Part shown: positions 50,728-60,630 of the stretch, piece by piece
How positions within the stretch are numbered: the first letter of the stretch is position 1
Layout of the letters: each line of letters begins with the position of its first letter
Source of the DNA: Meira nashicola
Lineage: Eukaryota > Basidiomycota > Exobasidiomycetes > Exobasidiales > Brachybasidiaceae
Length of the DNA stretch: 64,000 bases
Direction: 5' to 3'
Assembly: GCA_001600355.1 (NCBI GenBank)
Contig: BCJU01000004.1
Location: 620,001 to 684,000 of the forward strand
The notes under the pieces: model-generated
Seen by the model: only the letters and a program-made list of their open reading frames with translations
What the model was told of the DNA's origin: nothing
The model's database searches: none
Made by a program: the position numbers and the translations under genes

Positions 50728-51939
50728 CTAAGCATCTTTTACTGCTGCACGTTTCTCTGCTAAAACTTTCTTTGCCATTCCTTCCCGCTTCTTTTCTCTT
50801 GCCTCAATTCCCAAACCAACGAAGACGATCAAAACGCCGAGCCATTGTGCTTGTTTGAGCGTATGCTTGTATACTACGATAGATAAAAGCATGGTAAATA
50901 ATTTACGGGTAACAGTGATGGCAACTAACGTAAGACTACCGAATCTCTCTAACGTTTCAAAGATTGCAATTTGTCCGAGCGCTCCAGCAAGAGCATAACC
51001 GAATAGATCACGCAAAATTTCAGGATGACGTTGAATAAAACTGATAGCTGTTGCTAATTCTCCTGAACCTTCTGTTCCGCTACCGCCCAAGAAAGCTGGT
51101 ACGGGAGCCAATAGGGAAGTACCCATCAGAGCAGCTGAGATTGCGTTCATGATTAACATCATTTTTGGTCCTGACAATGTATACGTTCCAAAAACTTCAT
51201 CTTGTGTTGAATTTGTGATTCCATCTAGCGCTTGATTTCCTAATAAGAGAAGTAAACCAACCATACTTGAACGTTCTTGGCCTGGCTTAACCTTCTTTTT
51301 GGAAGTTTTACTTTCTCCAAAAAGCATAAACAAACTAATTCCAACCGTTACCAATAATACTACAACATATTTGTATGGTGCAAATTTGCGTCTATACAGC
51401 AACACATTTGCAAATAAAACTGGAACCAATTTACATGATTTTGCCAAAGTCAAGGTAGGATACGATATTCCATGCGATAATGAATGCAAAGCCAATAAAG
51501 AAGAAACGGATTGTGAAGCTGCTATTTGAATATAACGTAATAATAACGGCGAAACTTTCTTCGAAGATGAAGTTGAGGCAGCTTTAGACTTTCCCGATTT
51601 TCCGTTTACCTCAACTTTTCCGTTTTGCTTATTCTTTCGTAATTTGTCTGCTCCAGATGGCGTTAGAGCATCAAAGCCCAAACGGACATGTAGAGGCTCC
51701 TTTGATCCGATCGATCTAGCGGTTAAGTAGATTGCCGCAATTACTGTACAAATGATGGCTTGTAATGCATTCAGTACTAAAGGTGATTTGAAATACTCAT
51801 TTCTTGATTCATTAGTTGCATGTTGCAATGATATAGGTAATGTGTATGGTGTTGTGGTAAGTCTTTCTTGTAATAGAGCCCATAACAGAAAAGATGCATA
51901 GATCGAACCTGTACAAATGACTAAATGTGCCAAAGTCAT
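50728..51939 (-). CDS. HUT1: ER UDP-sugar/ATP transporter HUT1 (SLC35B1 family)
   Basis: A single-exon gene of 403 residues. The N-terminus ICTGSIYASFLLWALLQERL, SLLALHSLSHGISYPTLTLAKSCKLVPV, a Lys-rich loop after LFGES, GLLLLLGNQALDGITNSTQDE and LTLVAITVTRKLFTMLLSIVVY are Hut1/SLC35B1 signatures. It has about 10 hydrophobic segments. Family members carry UDP-galactose or UDP-glucose, or exchange ATP/ADP, across the ER membrane and support folding capacity. A charged, Lys/Ser-rich insert of about 45 residues sits in the first third. No KKxx retrieval signal ends the protein. Its stop is 106 bp from that of the convergent NUP42-like gene. Confidence 0.93.
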   Translation of the reverse strand: MTLAHLVICTGSIYASFLLWALLQERLTTTPYTLPISLQHATNESRNEYFKSPLVLNALQAIICTVIAAIYLTARSIGSKEPLHVRLGFDALTPSGADKLRKNKQNGKVEVNGKSGKSKAASTSSSKKVSPLLLRYIQIAASQSVSSLLALHSLSHGISYPTLTLAKSCKLVPVLFANVLLYRRKFAPYKYVVVLLVTVGISLFMLFGESKTSKKKVKPGQERSSMVGLLLLLGNQALDGITNSTQDEVFGTYTLSGPKMMLIMNAISAALMGTSLLAPVPAFLGGSGTEGSGELATAISFIQRHPEILRDLFGYALAGALGQIAIFETLERFGSLTLVAITVTRKLFTMLLSIVVYKHTLKQAQWLGVLIVFVGLGIEAREKKREGMAKKVLAEKRAAVKDA

Positions 51940-53502
51940 GACGTCCTTAATTGATGTGTTGGTCGGGAGAAGGTGTTGTTCTTTATTTTCTAAGCTTTAA
52001 CATTTTCTTCGCGTTTTCTGCATAAATCCAAGCACCCTCGGCACCCCGCGTTAGTCATTCCACGTCACATACGTAGATACATTGATAATGCTCTCTCGAT
52101 GTCAATAAATGGGCTCATGTATTGACATTCTCGATTCAGCTAAAAAAGATGATGACGATGAACAAGATAAGCCCACGTGATGACCGAAATGACATAATTT
52201 TACTAGAATAGATACCTTTGTTGTATGGCATTCATTCATGGGGCTTGTAATTGGATCAGCAAAGTTTTGTACGGGGCGTCATAAGAAAAGGCGTGCGTGA
52301 AGGCGTAATAACGCCCAAAATCAACGTGAACGCGAATTTTGCTTTACTGCAAAAAAGTGGCTAACCGTCCATTACGCCAAATCATTTTTTAACGTGCATG
52401 CGCTGCTTTAGGAACGTATACTGATTTTATGCCTAATGTATAACTTCTACATGAGAATCTGCTGCAGATCCTATCCATTGTGTTCAACTTTAATTTTATC
52501 TTTGATTGACTTTTTGACCGAATGTCATTTTCCCATAAAGGAAATAAATTCACTTTTTATTGATTCTACATGGACATGAGATGCATATAATCTTTTCTTT
52601 ATGGGTAGATAAAGCTTTAATGCAGTGCAAGCTCGGGTACATAAATAATTCAAGTTGCCTTCAATGGCGTTGCGGACTTTGATGTTATTTAATGGTTCCT
52701 GCTTTGATTACTTGCCTTTTTGAAAAAGGGCTGACGTCGTATACTACTACAACACAAACGAAGGGGCTTTGATGCATAACAAAGGCGATCTGTAAAAGGC
52801 AATTTTTGCCAATTGAATAGGCTAATGAAGATCATCCTTGTGTGTTTTTGCCCCGCTAGGAAAAGAGGATAAACTTGCCTTTCTTAGCATTTGACAGCCT
52901 AAAATAAGAGGAAAGTGTGTAAACGGTGTCATACAATCCTTGATCTGGGGCTAAAGTGTATAATGAATGTCCCCTTTTTCCTTTGGGGGTGAGAGGGCGG
53001 AATGAAAATTGTGTGATATGCATTAATGAAAGGGGGCGTCTTACAACAGATTTACTGTGGAGGTCAAACAGCCCTTTTGATGGAATACCTGTTAGGAATA
53101 AAATATATATATAACCCGATTACCTATCTCTACTTTCTTCCTTCTTTGCTCATTCAATTCTTCTCGTTCGACTGGGTTTCCCGGCTTTAAAGCGTTTAAA
53201 AAAGTTGTGTGGTTTCGATTTTCTCTATTTAAAAAAAAGGTTTTTAACAATAATATCCCATCATCATCATCATCAGCATATTTCAACAACATATCATTAA
53301 TCTTTATCATCTCAATCAAGACTTCTTGCATTTATAGTCACCATACCCCTTGCCGCCTCTTTCTTTACGCAATCTGCTCTCATTTGCTATAGAAGACAAA
53401 CTGCTGGTCAGGTCGTTTTCAAAAATATTTTAGAAACAACCATCTTTTTATTTTTTTAATTCAAGCATAGTATTTCAATACTGTTTCAAACAAACAACAA
53501 CA
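51940..53502. promoter_or_regulatory. 1.56-kb divergent region between HUT1 and a Ser-rich gene
   Basis: The second-longest noncoding stretch. The last 350 bp before the 53503 gene are rich in C and T (pyrimidine-rich leader with CATCATCATCATCAG near 53262-53276). Nothing resembling a tRNA or repeat family is seen. A minus frame at 53092-53331 lacks coding character. Confidence 0.5.
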
Positions 53503-54573
53503 ATGTCTTTCTCTACCGTTCATCGTCGTAGTAATACAATGCAACAAAGCGTTGAACAATGGCGTTCAAACATGACTGCTGCAGATTCAGCTTCAACCGG
53601 TTCAATGCCAAGCTGGCGTCATCGTCGTGCAAATTCAACACAAGAAGGAATTGCTTCTTTACCAATGAAACCAGTTGCATCTTTACCTCCAAATCCAATG
53701 TTAGCAATGCAACAAGTTTCAAAACCAGATCTTAATTCGATCAAAGCAAGTCAACGTCCTTCTAAAGTTGAAAAGATGAAAAGTGTTTCATCTTTACCGC
53801 CAATTCCAACTTCAAACTTACGTGCAAGTCGTGCTGATAAAGTAGACAATTGGCGAATCAAAACAAGTGTAAGCAATGATTCTCGTTCATCATCATCATC
53901 TCGTCATGAAGATAGACGCCGATCAACAGATTCGATGCGTTCAAAGACGAGCGAAGCACCATCATCTTCAAGTGAATCAACTTGTAGCGAAGAAGAAGCA
54001 AAGACTCCGAAAGAAGAACAAAATCCTCAAATGCTTCCTCCAATTCGCGTTTCCATGGAACCTGGACCAGTGGAAGTTTTGCCTCCTCTTCGCTTTTCTA
54101 TGGAACCTGCTATCAAAGGTCGTAGCCCTTGGCGTTTCGTTCTTTCTTCACCCAAAGCCACGGTCGAAAAGGCAAGCTTTGAGGTAAAAGCAAAAGATGA
54201 TGTTGAAGAAGAAGAAGGAGAAGTTACGATCACCAGCTTTGACGATTTGCCATACTGGTTGGAAGGCAATCGAGATGATTTGATCATTCGTATGGGAACT
54301 TCTCCAATCAAACGTCCTCATTCTCCTTCAACATCTTCAATTGCATCATCAGAACCTGCATTGGATTATGGCGATGATTGTTCAAGTTTAGCTTCTTCTG
54401 CTTCCGCTTCTCCTGATCTGGCACCACGTCAACTCGAATTCAATTTGCCAGAAGATGAAGATAATATGAAGACACCTATGGCTGCCAAGCATGAATTCGC
54501 TTTACCTTCTTTTTCAGCAGCCGCTCCTTTACCCAGTCATCTCCCTTTACCAAGCTTCCTCTTGCGTAAATAA
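53503..54573 (+). CDS. Unknown Ser/Pro-rich protein, probably disordered
   Basis: A single-exon gene of 356 residues starting MSFSTVHRRSNTMQQS, in a good ACAACAATG context. No domain is recognised. Short internal repeats are visible: VASLPPNP, VSSLPPIP, then LPPIRVSMEP and LPPLRFSMEP about 16 residues apart. A basic patch (RHEDRRRSTD) and a Ser run lie mid-protein, followed by an acidic DVEEEEGEV stretch and LPYWLEGNRDDLIIRMG, the most globular-looking segment. Many SP and RRxS sites suggest phosphorylation. Codon use is regular and biased, so I consider it a real gene. Function unknown. Confidence 0.75.
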   Translation: MSFSTVHRRSNTMQQSVEQWRSNMTAADSASTGSMPSWRHRRANSTQEGIASLPMKPVASLPPNPMLAMQQVSKPDLNSIKASQRPSKVEKMKSVSSLPPIPTSNLRASRADKVDNWRIKTSVSNDSRSSSSSRHEDRRRSTDSMRSKTSEAPSSSSESTCSEEEAKTPKEEQNPQMLPPIRVSMEPGPVEVLPPLRFSMEPAIKGRSPWRFVLSSPKATVEKASFEVKAKDDVEEEEGEVTITSFDDLPYWLEGNRDDLIIRMGTSPIKRPHSPSTSSIASSEPALDYGDDCSSLASSASASPDLAPRQLEFNLPEDEDNMKTPMAAKHEFALPSFSAAAPLPSHLPLPSFLLRK

Positions 54574-54737
54574 AGCGTATCAATATACCATAATATTACT
54601 CATCTTAATTATCGTTTTCCCTTGTACATCATTCCTGATGCATATCATCTGTAATAGCAAATACCATACTTATCCAGAATTATTTCGTGTGACACATTTA
54701 TTAACTGCTGTAAAGATCCTTTCTATCGTACAAACAA

Positions 54738-55291
54738 TTATGCACCCAATCGACGGTCCAAAGATTCTTTGTCGAATTCTGATTCTTCCCTAATGTCCAA
54801 TACCTTTCCTGAAATATCTGCTTTGACGGAGAAGTTTTGTAGTGCGCTGGTTAGGAGGAAAGGAAGTTTAGACTGTAAGCACTAATGATCAGCAAGTCGA
54901 ACATCATCACATACCTAGTATACAGAGTTTTGAGTTCCATGCTGCTCGTTTGCGGTGCCCAATAGATCAAAACGAGGGGAAAAGAAGTACGTCCGTCTTT
55001 GTGATGTAGCTCATAAGATAAAACGATAAACCGAGGCGAATTTTCGGGAAGTTCTGAAAAGGAGGGGATCAATTCAGGTATTAGGATTATGAATTTAACC
55101 CAAAATGGAGTGTAAGTCTTACCTTCTTTAAGATCTTCTAAAGTGATATTATTAAATTCATCTTCTATATCCATCTCTAACTTTGCTTTATCGATCTTAA
55201 CAACGATTGCCGAATTACCTTGACTGTGTTTAGACATTCGAAAATCTTTGATCTTGTCTAGCAAGGGTGTACCGATATCGACAGTAGCCAT
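54738..55291 (-). CDS. GMF1: Glia maturation factor-like ADF-homology protein (GMF/Aim7)
   Basis: Three exons: 55291-55123, 55053-54915 and 54846-54738, giving 138 residues, the normal GMF length. The start is MATVDIGTPLLDKIKDFR; exon 2 supplies ELPENSPRFIVLSYELHH, DGRTSFPLVLIYWAPQ and MELKTLYT. Exon 3 supplies SALQNFSVKADISGKVLDIR and a short end. The exon 2-3 join uses donor GTATGT at 54914 and acceptor AACCAG at 54847. A nearer AG (CTTACAG) would truncate or shift the frame. GMF binds Arp2/3 and removes actin branches; it lacks the actin-severing activity of cofilin. The Arp2/3 subunit ARPC3 is encoded 6 kb away. Confidence 0.87.
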
Positions 55292-55570
55292 GATGAGAGT
55301 TTAACTGTCTATATGCGAGTAAATGCTGGTGGATATGATTGCAAGAAAAGACATTTAAATCTCAGTTCGAACGAGGATGTTGTTCGGCATTCATGCACGG
55401 TCCAGACTTGCTTGTTGTTTGAGTGGAGCCTAGTACACGCGCTTGTAGTAAGCATTTAGACTATGTAGTCCGCGGTGGGTGTTGTAATGTTAAAAGTGTT
55501 GCTGTGCTAATTTGGTTTCATTTTGTCATCATCACCTTTGTTGTATTGTGGGGGGACTGTGTCTTTTACA

Positions 55571-58372
55571 ATGGATATCAACAAAGAAGATGATCGTCCA
55601 GAGCAAGGGAACTCTATCTTAGCACCTCAAAAGAATGAAGAAATTATGTCGACCAATCAACAGGCAAACGGAAAGGATACAAATGAGAACGAACAGCAGC
55701 CAACGCTAGAAGAAGCCAATGATCAGACCGAAGTCGCTAATGCGGATAAGGATTTGGAAGGTGGTCTGCCAACTACAGCGGCGGCACAAGGAGATTTAAA
55801 GCCCCAGAAAGCTGAAGCAGAACCAATTCAAGGAGATGCTCTAACTTCTAACCTCGAAGGAAAGGCTGACTCCGAGCCCACCAAAGATGAACTTCCTGCT
55901 TCTGAAATTTCAACGGAGCAAAGTAGTGATTTGAAAGATAATGCAGCGAAAGAAGAATGTGTTCAACAAGATCAGCGGACATCCAATCCAAATTTGAAAT
56001 CTGAACCAAGCCAACACCGTCATGATTCTGGAGCTGATAAGCCTTCTTCTTACCAATCTTCAGCTCCCACCACATACCTGCAAATACGTGCCCTCGCTTT
56101 ACAATTACCAAACAATGTCGCACATGCATCAAACCATCCTAACGGTCATCATATCGCACCGCCAACATTGATCGTAGAAGGCAGAACAAACATGTCAACC
56201 GCAAGAAGAAGCTTTTATCCTCGTGTGACCAGAACCTTGCCAGAATTGCAGCTATGGATCCTTGCACTAACTTTAAGCTTTCCAGCAGGAATCTTTTCGC
56301 CTTTTCAAGCTCCACCACCAGCTTTAGTAACGGGAGGTACGATGGAAGATTCAGTGATAAGAAGCTATCTGTCCACAATTACGCATCAATTCGCAAGGAT
56401 ATTGAGGAAGCAATTCGTTCTGAGCCATCCAGCAACTGTTGCGCTTGTGGACAGCGATTTCAATTATAATCCATCATTGCCACACGTTGGACCTGGAAGC
56501 TCGGTAGCAGCACGACGAAAATTGGACGATGGTATAGCAATCGCACGAATGGGTCACGATCCTCTGCTAGGAAGAAAAGGGAAGGGTGGAAGTGGGGTAA
56601 GTCCAACGGCGACTTGGGATGTTGATGGAGTGGCTGCAGCACTAGGATTACCTGGCGTATCTTCACAAGCTTCTGGTGATATTTATGGACCTGGTAATAC
56701 TCCGGCAGCATCAACAAGTAAAAACCCTTTGAGCATATTTTCACGAGCAAGTGCCAGCCCACAGCGAATTCAGCCATACCCTACTGTACCTATTCCACCA
56801 GGAGAAGAGGATGAGGATGAAGAAGAACTTACTGCTGCAAGAAATGAAATCACAAGACTTGAATTGCAGTTTGAAAAAGCAAGCAAAGCAGCACAACTAT
56901 TAGTAGAGCGTAGCGGATCAATGACGGCTACTTTGTATCAACTTAATTCAGCATTGATGGACCTAGCGCGATTAGATGAAGGTAGAACGATCGCAAAGAA
57001 AGCAAAAGAAGGAGAAGATATGTCAACTTTGACAAAAGGTATCGAAGCATTTGCAGCTTCGCGAACAGGAGCTAATGCTGCATTGATGGGTACGATTGTG
57101 CCTAGCATGAGTTATCAAAGCCTCAACGCAAGGGCAGCCATTGATGCTTTGCTTAGACGAGCTGCTGCTGCTTCCCATCGATATCAAGCTTTGGTTGTGC
57201 TTGTGCAGAAGAGGAGAGAAGCAGAAAGGCTTAAGCGTGCAAGGGGAGAGATAAGACAAGAAGATGTCGATTGGGTTTTGCAAGAATTACGTGATGCACA
57301 AAGAACGACTCAAGTATTAACGCATCATCTAACGACATTCACTGCAACGCTGAAAGAAGAATTGAAAGAGCACAGTAGGAATACACATACCGATATTCAA
57401 GATGCATTGATTAACCATGCAAAGAATTCTATTAGGGCACACAAGTATATGTTGAATAATCTTGTCCGAGCTCGAGATGGTTTGGTGGCTTTGCGTGAAG
57501 GTAGACAGGTAGATCAAACAATCGTGCCTCCACTCGTCCCACCCACACAAACAGATTCATTGCCATCAGCTGACGCAGCAGCAACGGAAGATCGAGAAGT
57601 AGACAGAATAGAAAGTGTGTCAGTGAAGCCAGATAGCGTTTCAAACGGAAATATTATAGATCCGGTCTTAGCATCTCGACCGCATGATTTGGCACCTTCT
57701 GAGGCACCAGCGGCATCAGCAAGAATATCTAGTCCATTACCAGAACAAGTCAAGACACCTTCCAGTGCTTTGTCATCTGCTAGTATCAACAAAGATCTTC
57801 CAGATGCTCCTCCAGAAGAAATCGAGCCAGAAGGTACGAATGCAGAAGATCCTTCGCAAGCCGACTTAGGATCAAGGCATGTTGGTGTGGAGAGAGCGTT
57901 CGTTCCACCTCCGCTTACTGAAACAGATTCGCCTTGGAATAATTCACAATCTGAAAATGAAGTCTATTCTGCTCCATCATTTGGAAGTGGAGCACAAAGT
58001 ACATTCTTACCTCCTACACCCACTCGTCAATCTTCAATCAATCCTTCTTCGGAAATGCCAAATACTGCTCCACCTAATTCGATGAGCCAAAGCGCCTTCT
58101 TACCTTCAGGCAGAGATATGAGTCGTTATGCCAATCCTTTTGCTCGGATGGAAGGAAGTTCGAGTGTAAGTAATGTGTCTAATTCTGGATTTGGACCTTC
58201 ATTTGGAAATCAACCTGGCAAGTTCGGACAACCACAACAATCTGGCAATGCTGCTCAATCTCCTTCAGCAGCCAATTCTAATGGTAATACGAGTAAACCC
58301 GGCGATGTATGGGCAAATCGAAGTAGAATCTCGGCAAGCGATGCGGCACGTAGCTTGGCTGGACGCTTTTGA
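55571..58372 (+). CDS. VPS17: PX-BAR sorting nexin, VPS17-like
   Basis: A single-exon gene of 933 residues from the first ATG of the frame at 55571 (MDINKEDDRPEQG). Residues 1-150 are acidic and disordered. About 165-290 resembles a PX domain: YPRVTRTLPELQLW, the Pro-rich loop near FPAGIFSPFQAPPP, and a closing LSHPATVALVDSDFNY, which parallels the HPLL...FLESDFEF end of other PX-BAR proteins. The canonical PI3P-binding Arg/Tyr set is not obvious. About 410-650 is a long helical coiled coil suited to a BAR dimer. The tail is Ser/Pro-rich with RDMSRYANPFARMEG. VPS17 pairs with VPS5 in the retromer for endosome-to-Golgi recycling. Another PX-BAR nexin is possible. Confidence 0.6.
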   Translation: MDINKEDDRPEQGNSILAPQKNEEIMSTNQQANGKDTNENEQQPTLEEANDQTEVANADKDLEGGLPTTAAAQGDLKPQKAEAEPIQGDALTSNLEGKADSEPTKDELPASEISTEQSSDLKDNAAKEECVQQDQRTSNPNLKSEPSQHRHDSGADKPSSYQSSAPTTYLQIRALALQLPNNVAHASNHPNGHHIAPPTLIVEGRTNMSTARRSFYPRVTRTLPELQLWILALTLSFPAGIFSPFQAPPPALVTGGTMEDSVIRSYLSTITHQFARILRKQFVLSHPATVALVDSDFNYNPSLPHVGPGSSVAARRKLDDGIAIARMGHDPLLGRKGKGGSGVSPTATWDVDGVAAALGLPGVSSQASGDIYGPGNTPAASTSKNPLSIFSRASASPQRIQPYPTVPIPPGEEDEDEEELTAARNEITRLELQFEKASKAAQLLVERSGSMTATLYQLNSALMDLARLDEGRTIAKKAKEGEDMSTLTKGIEAFAASRTGANAALMGTIVPSMSYQSLNARAAIDALLRRAAAASHRYQALVVLVQKRREAERLKRARGEIRQEDVDWVLQELRDAQRTTQVLTHHLTTFTATLKEELKEHSRNTHTDIQDALINHAKNSIRAHKYMLNNLVRARDGLVALREGRQVDQTIVPPLVPPTQTDSLPSADAAATEDREVDRIESVSVKPDSVSNGNIIDPVLASRPHDLAPSEAPAASARISSPLPEQVKTPSSALSSASINKDLPDAPPEEIEPEGTNAEDPSQADLGSRHVGVERAFVPPPLTETDSPWNNSQSENEVYSAPSFGSGAQSTFLPPTPTRQSSINPSSEMPNTAPPNSMSQSAFLPSGRDMSRYANPFARMEGSSSVSNVSNSGFGPSFGNQPGKFGQPQQSGNAAQSPSAANSNGNTSKPGDVWANRSRISASDAARSLAGRF

Positions 58373-58618
58373 TGGAAGATGTATGATGACATTGTAATTT
58401 TTATCACAATATCGCTCAATATTAAAACAACTGCATATTTAATAATGATCTGTGTATTCAGAAGTTCGTCGATCAGTGAATCGTACGATGCTTTCGGTTG
58501 ATGGTAAATAACGATGAATTTAACAGGCTAAAAGAAAGCCCAATCTAGTGTAATGTACAGCAACAGCCACTCATTTGCGCAAAAGTAGAAAAAAACTATA
58601 ATTTCTCCCCATTTCCTC

Positions 58619-59497
58619 TCAATTTTCCTTCTTTGAAACATGTTTAGAGATCAATTTTGCCATTTCAAACGAATCCACGGTTGATTTTCCGAATAAATTC
58701 TGAAGTGTTGGATCACACATGATCTGTCTTTTATTTTCTGGATTTTGAAGATCTCGTTCTTTAATGTATGCCCATAATTGCTTTGTGATCATATATCTTG
58801 GCATCTCTCTACCTCCGCATACACGTCCCATCTCTTCACTAAGTACAACAGGTCTGTTGAACGGATTGTTTGGATTTGGCGGTTTCTTTTCTCCATCTTC
58901 ACTCTTTATCGATTTACGCTTCTTTGTTCCTTTCTTACTTGCCATTTTCTTAATCGTTTCAACATCTGCATCTTCTTCATCATCGGAAATCGTATCTTCT
59001 GCTTTTCGACTTCTTTTCCCTCCTGATTGTACTTTTGATGTGGACGCTGAATTGGAAGGACGAGGTTTTATGTCGGAACTAGGTGTAGAAGGAGCAGGGG
59101 CGGCATGCGAGCCAGGTATTCCTCCCATCCCCGGTAAGGCTAAACGAGGTGCTGGGCTGGCACCAGAATTGGGAGCAGATGCGGGCGAATAACCATTCGA
59201 ATGACCATTACCGACTGGTAATGCCAGTCCAGTAGCAGGAGCAGGAGCAGGCGGAGGTGCATTGATTGTATCGAAACAAACTTTTATTAATTCATCAATT
59301 TGTTTCTTTTGCTCTTTATCTTCCACTTGAATGTGTAATCTTGCTAAAAGCTTTTCGTTTGGATTTTTTGGATCGTTCAATTGAGCCAATGCTTGACGAA
59401 CCTTTTTAGCTGAAACACTACCCAGATCACTTGTCCGCAAGATGCCCAAGATTGGCTCCTTAAGTGATGCAAGATTCTCCGGCGAAATTGATGGCAT
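58619..59497 (-). CDS. UAF30: SWIB/MDM2 and DEK_C domain protein (UAF30/TRI1 type)
   Basis: A single-exon gene of 292 residues from the ATG at 59497. Residues 1-90 form a DEK_C-like helical domain (LKEPILGILRTSDLGSVSAKKVRQAL). A Pro/Ala/Gly linker and a Lys-rich, acidic nuclear-type stretch (KKGTKKRKSIKSEDGEKK) follow. The SWIB domain is about 205-285: VVLSEEMGRVCGG, MPRYMITKQLWAYIKERDLQNPENKRQI and DPTLQNLFGK. Yeast Uaf30 is a subunit of the RNA polymerase I upstream activating factor; its paralogue Tri1 has the same domain pair, so the choice between them is not secure. Confidence 0.83.
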   Translation of the reverse strand: MPSISPENLASLKEPILGILRTSDLGSVSAKKVRQALAQLNDPKNPNEKLLARLHIQVEDKEQKKQIDELIKVCFDTINAPPPAPAPATGLALPVGNGHSNGYSPASAPNSGASPAPRLALPGMGGIPGSHAAPAPSTPSSDIKPRPSNSASTSKVQSGGKRSRKAEDTISDDEEDADVETIKKMASKKGTKKRKSIKSEDGEKKPPNPNNPFNRPVVLSEEMGRVCGGREMPRYMITKQLWAYIKERDLQNPENKRQIMCDPTLQNLFGKSTVDSFEMAKLISKHVSKKEN

Positions 59498-60630
59498 GTC
59501 GAATAACCGTTTCTACAGGAGATGATGGAGAAAGCCAGGAGTAATTTTGTTGCAGATCTAACCTTACTAATGTACTAGGTTGGAGTTCGATAAGCAGAAT
59601 TTAAAATGTCCCTTAAAGCTCTTTGCAATGTGGCCTTGCCTTGCTTCGAAGTCGAGAAGAAGTGCTGCGCCAATAATAGTTGTTGCGGAAATGATGAACA
59701 GGCTCTACTGCAGATCTCTTCAGCCAAATCTTAGCCTTCGGATTGGCAGAATAAGTGAAGCCGAGGCTAGATGAGCAGGAAATTGTATGATAATAGAAGG
59801 CGTATAGGGTACCGTTACGATCTGCGGTCTATCAAAAGCTGACTTTAGATGGTGATGTTCGATACGGAAGGAGATTTAACTCAAGTCAGACTGAGTTCTA
59901 ATGGGCATATGGGCTACAGTGGAGAAATGAAAAGCCAACACATCTTACACACACAGACAGACACACACATCCTTTAAGCCGCTCTCAAGCCCACACTCAC
60001 GTCCGTCCAGCCGAATTGTATTCCACGGGAAGAGTGCCTTCCCATTTCGCGTGCGTGTGCACTGTTAAGGTTTAAACGCGTTCTACCATGTCTCTTAAGC
60101 GCATTCTGTATGTACATTATTGAGACAAAGATCTTTTGACAGAAATGGGCTTTGACTTTTATATGATTTAGAAGCTTCTCAAATTCGCGACATGCTTTAT
60201 TGCTTCACATCTTCCCATCGCATGGAAGAAAACACCTCCCTGCAGATTTTGGTGAACGCGTGTATGGACACATACATGCATTTACGCACTCGTACGATCT
60301 GACTGCATCCGCCTTTTCCTTCAAACAGAGGGTACATATCACTATATATGAATCTATTTACCAGATAATTTCAGACCAAGATAGCCAGAGGTGTGAATGC
60401 TTATTGATCTTCTTATGTAACATTCTGTAGATTATCCTGAAAAGCTCTGTGCAACTCGGGTCCGCATGAAGTGTAGCGCAGCGCTTGGCGCGTTACATGA
60501 CGAAGACATAGAATTGAATATATCGGTGGGCCGTATATTTTTTTAGCGTACACAAAATTAGGAAGATCTGAAAGTGGAGCTTATTCTTTTGGAGACTGTC
60601 CATCACCACAAAATTGAAATCTAGGCAAAG
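59498..60630. promoter_or_regulatory. 1.1-kb divergent region between UAF30-like and SKI8-like genes
   Basis: It holds two promoters. A (CA)n/(CAGA) stretch lies at about 59946-59970. Near 60472-60492 a TAGCGCAGCGCTTGGCGCG segment resembles a tRNA D arm, but no T arm follows. Frames at 59580-59774 and 60200-60430 show no family. Confidence 0.45.

Noticed and set aside
58764..59192. 142-codon plus frame over the UAF30-like gene
   Set aside because: Antisense of a conserved SWIB/DEK_C gene; composition follows the sense codons.
60460..60495. tRNA-like D arm (TAGCGCAGCGCTTGGCGCG)
   Set aside because: No anticodon loop with T33, no T arm and no acceptor complement; probably a chance GC palindrome.
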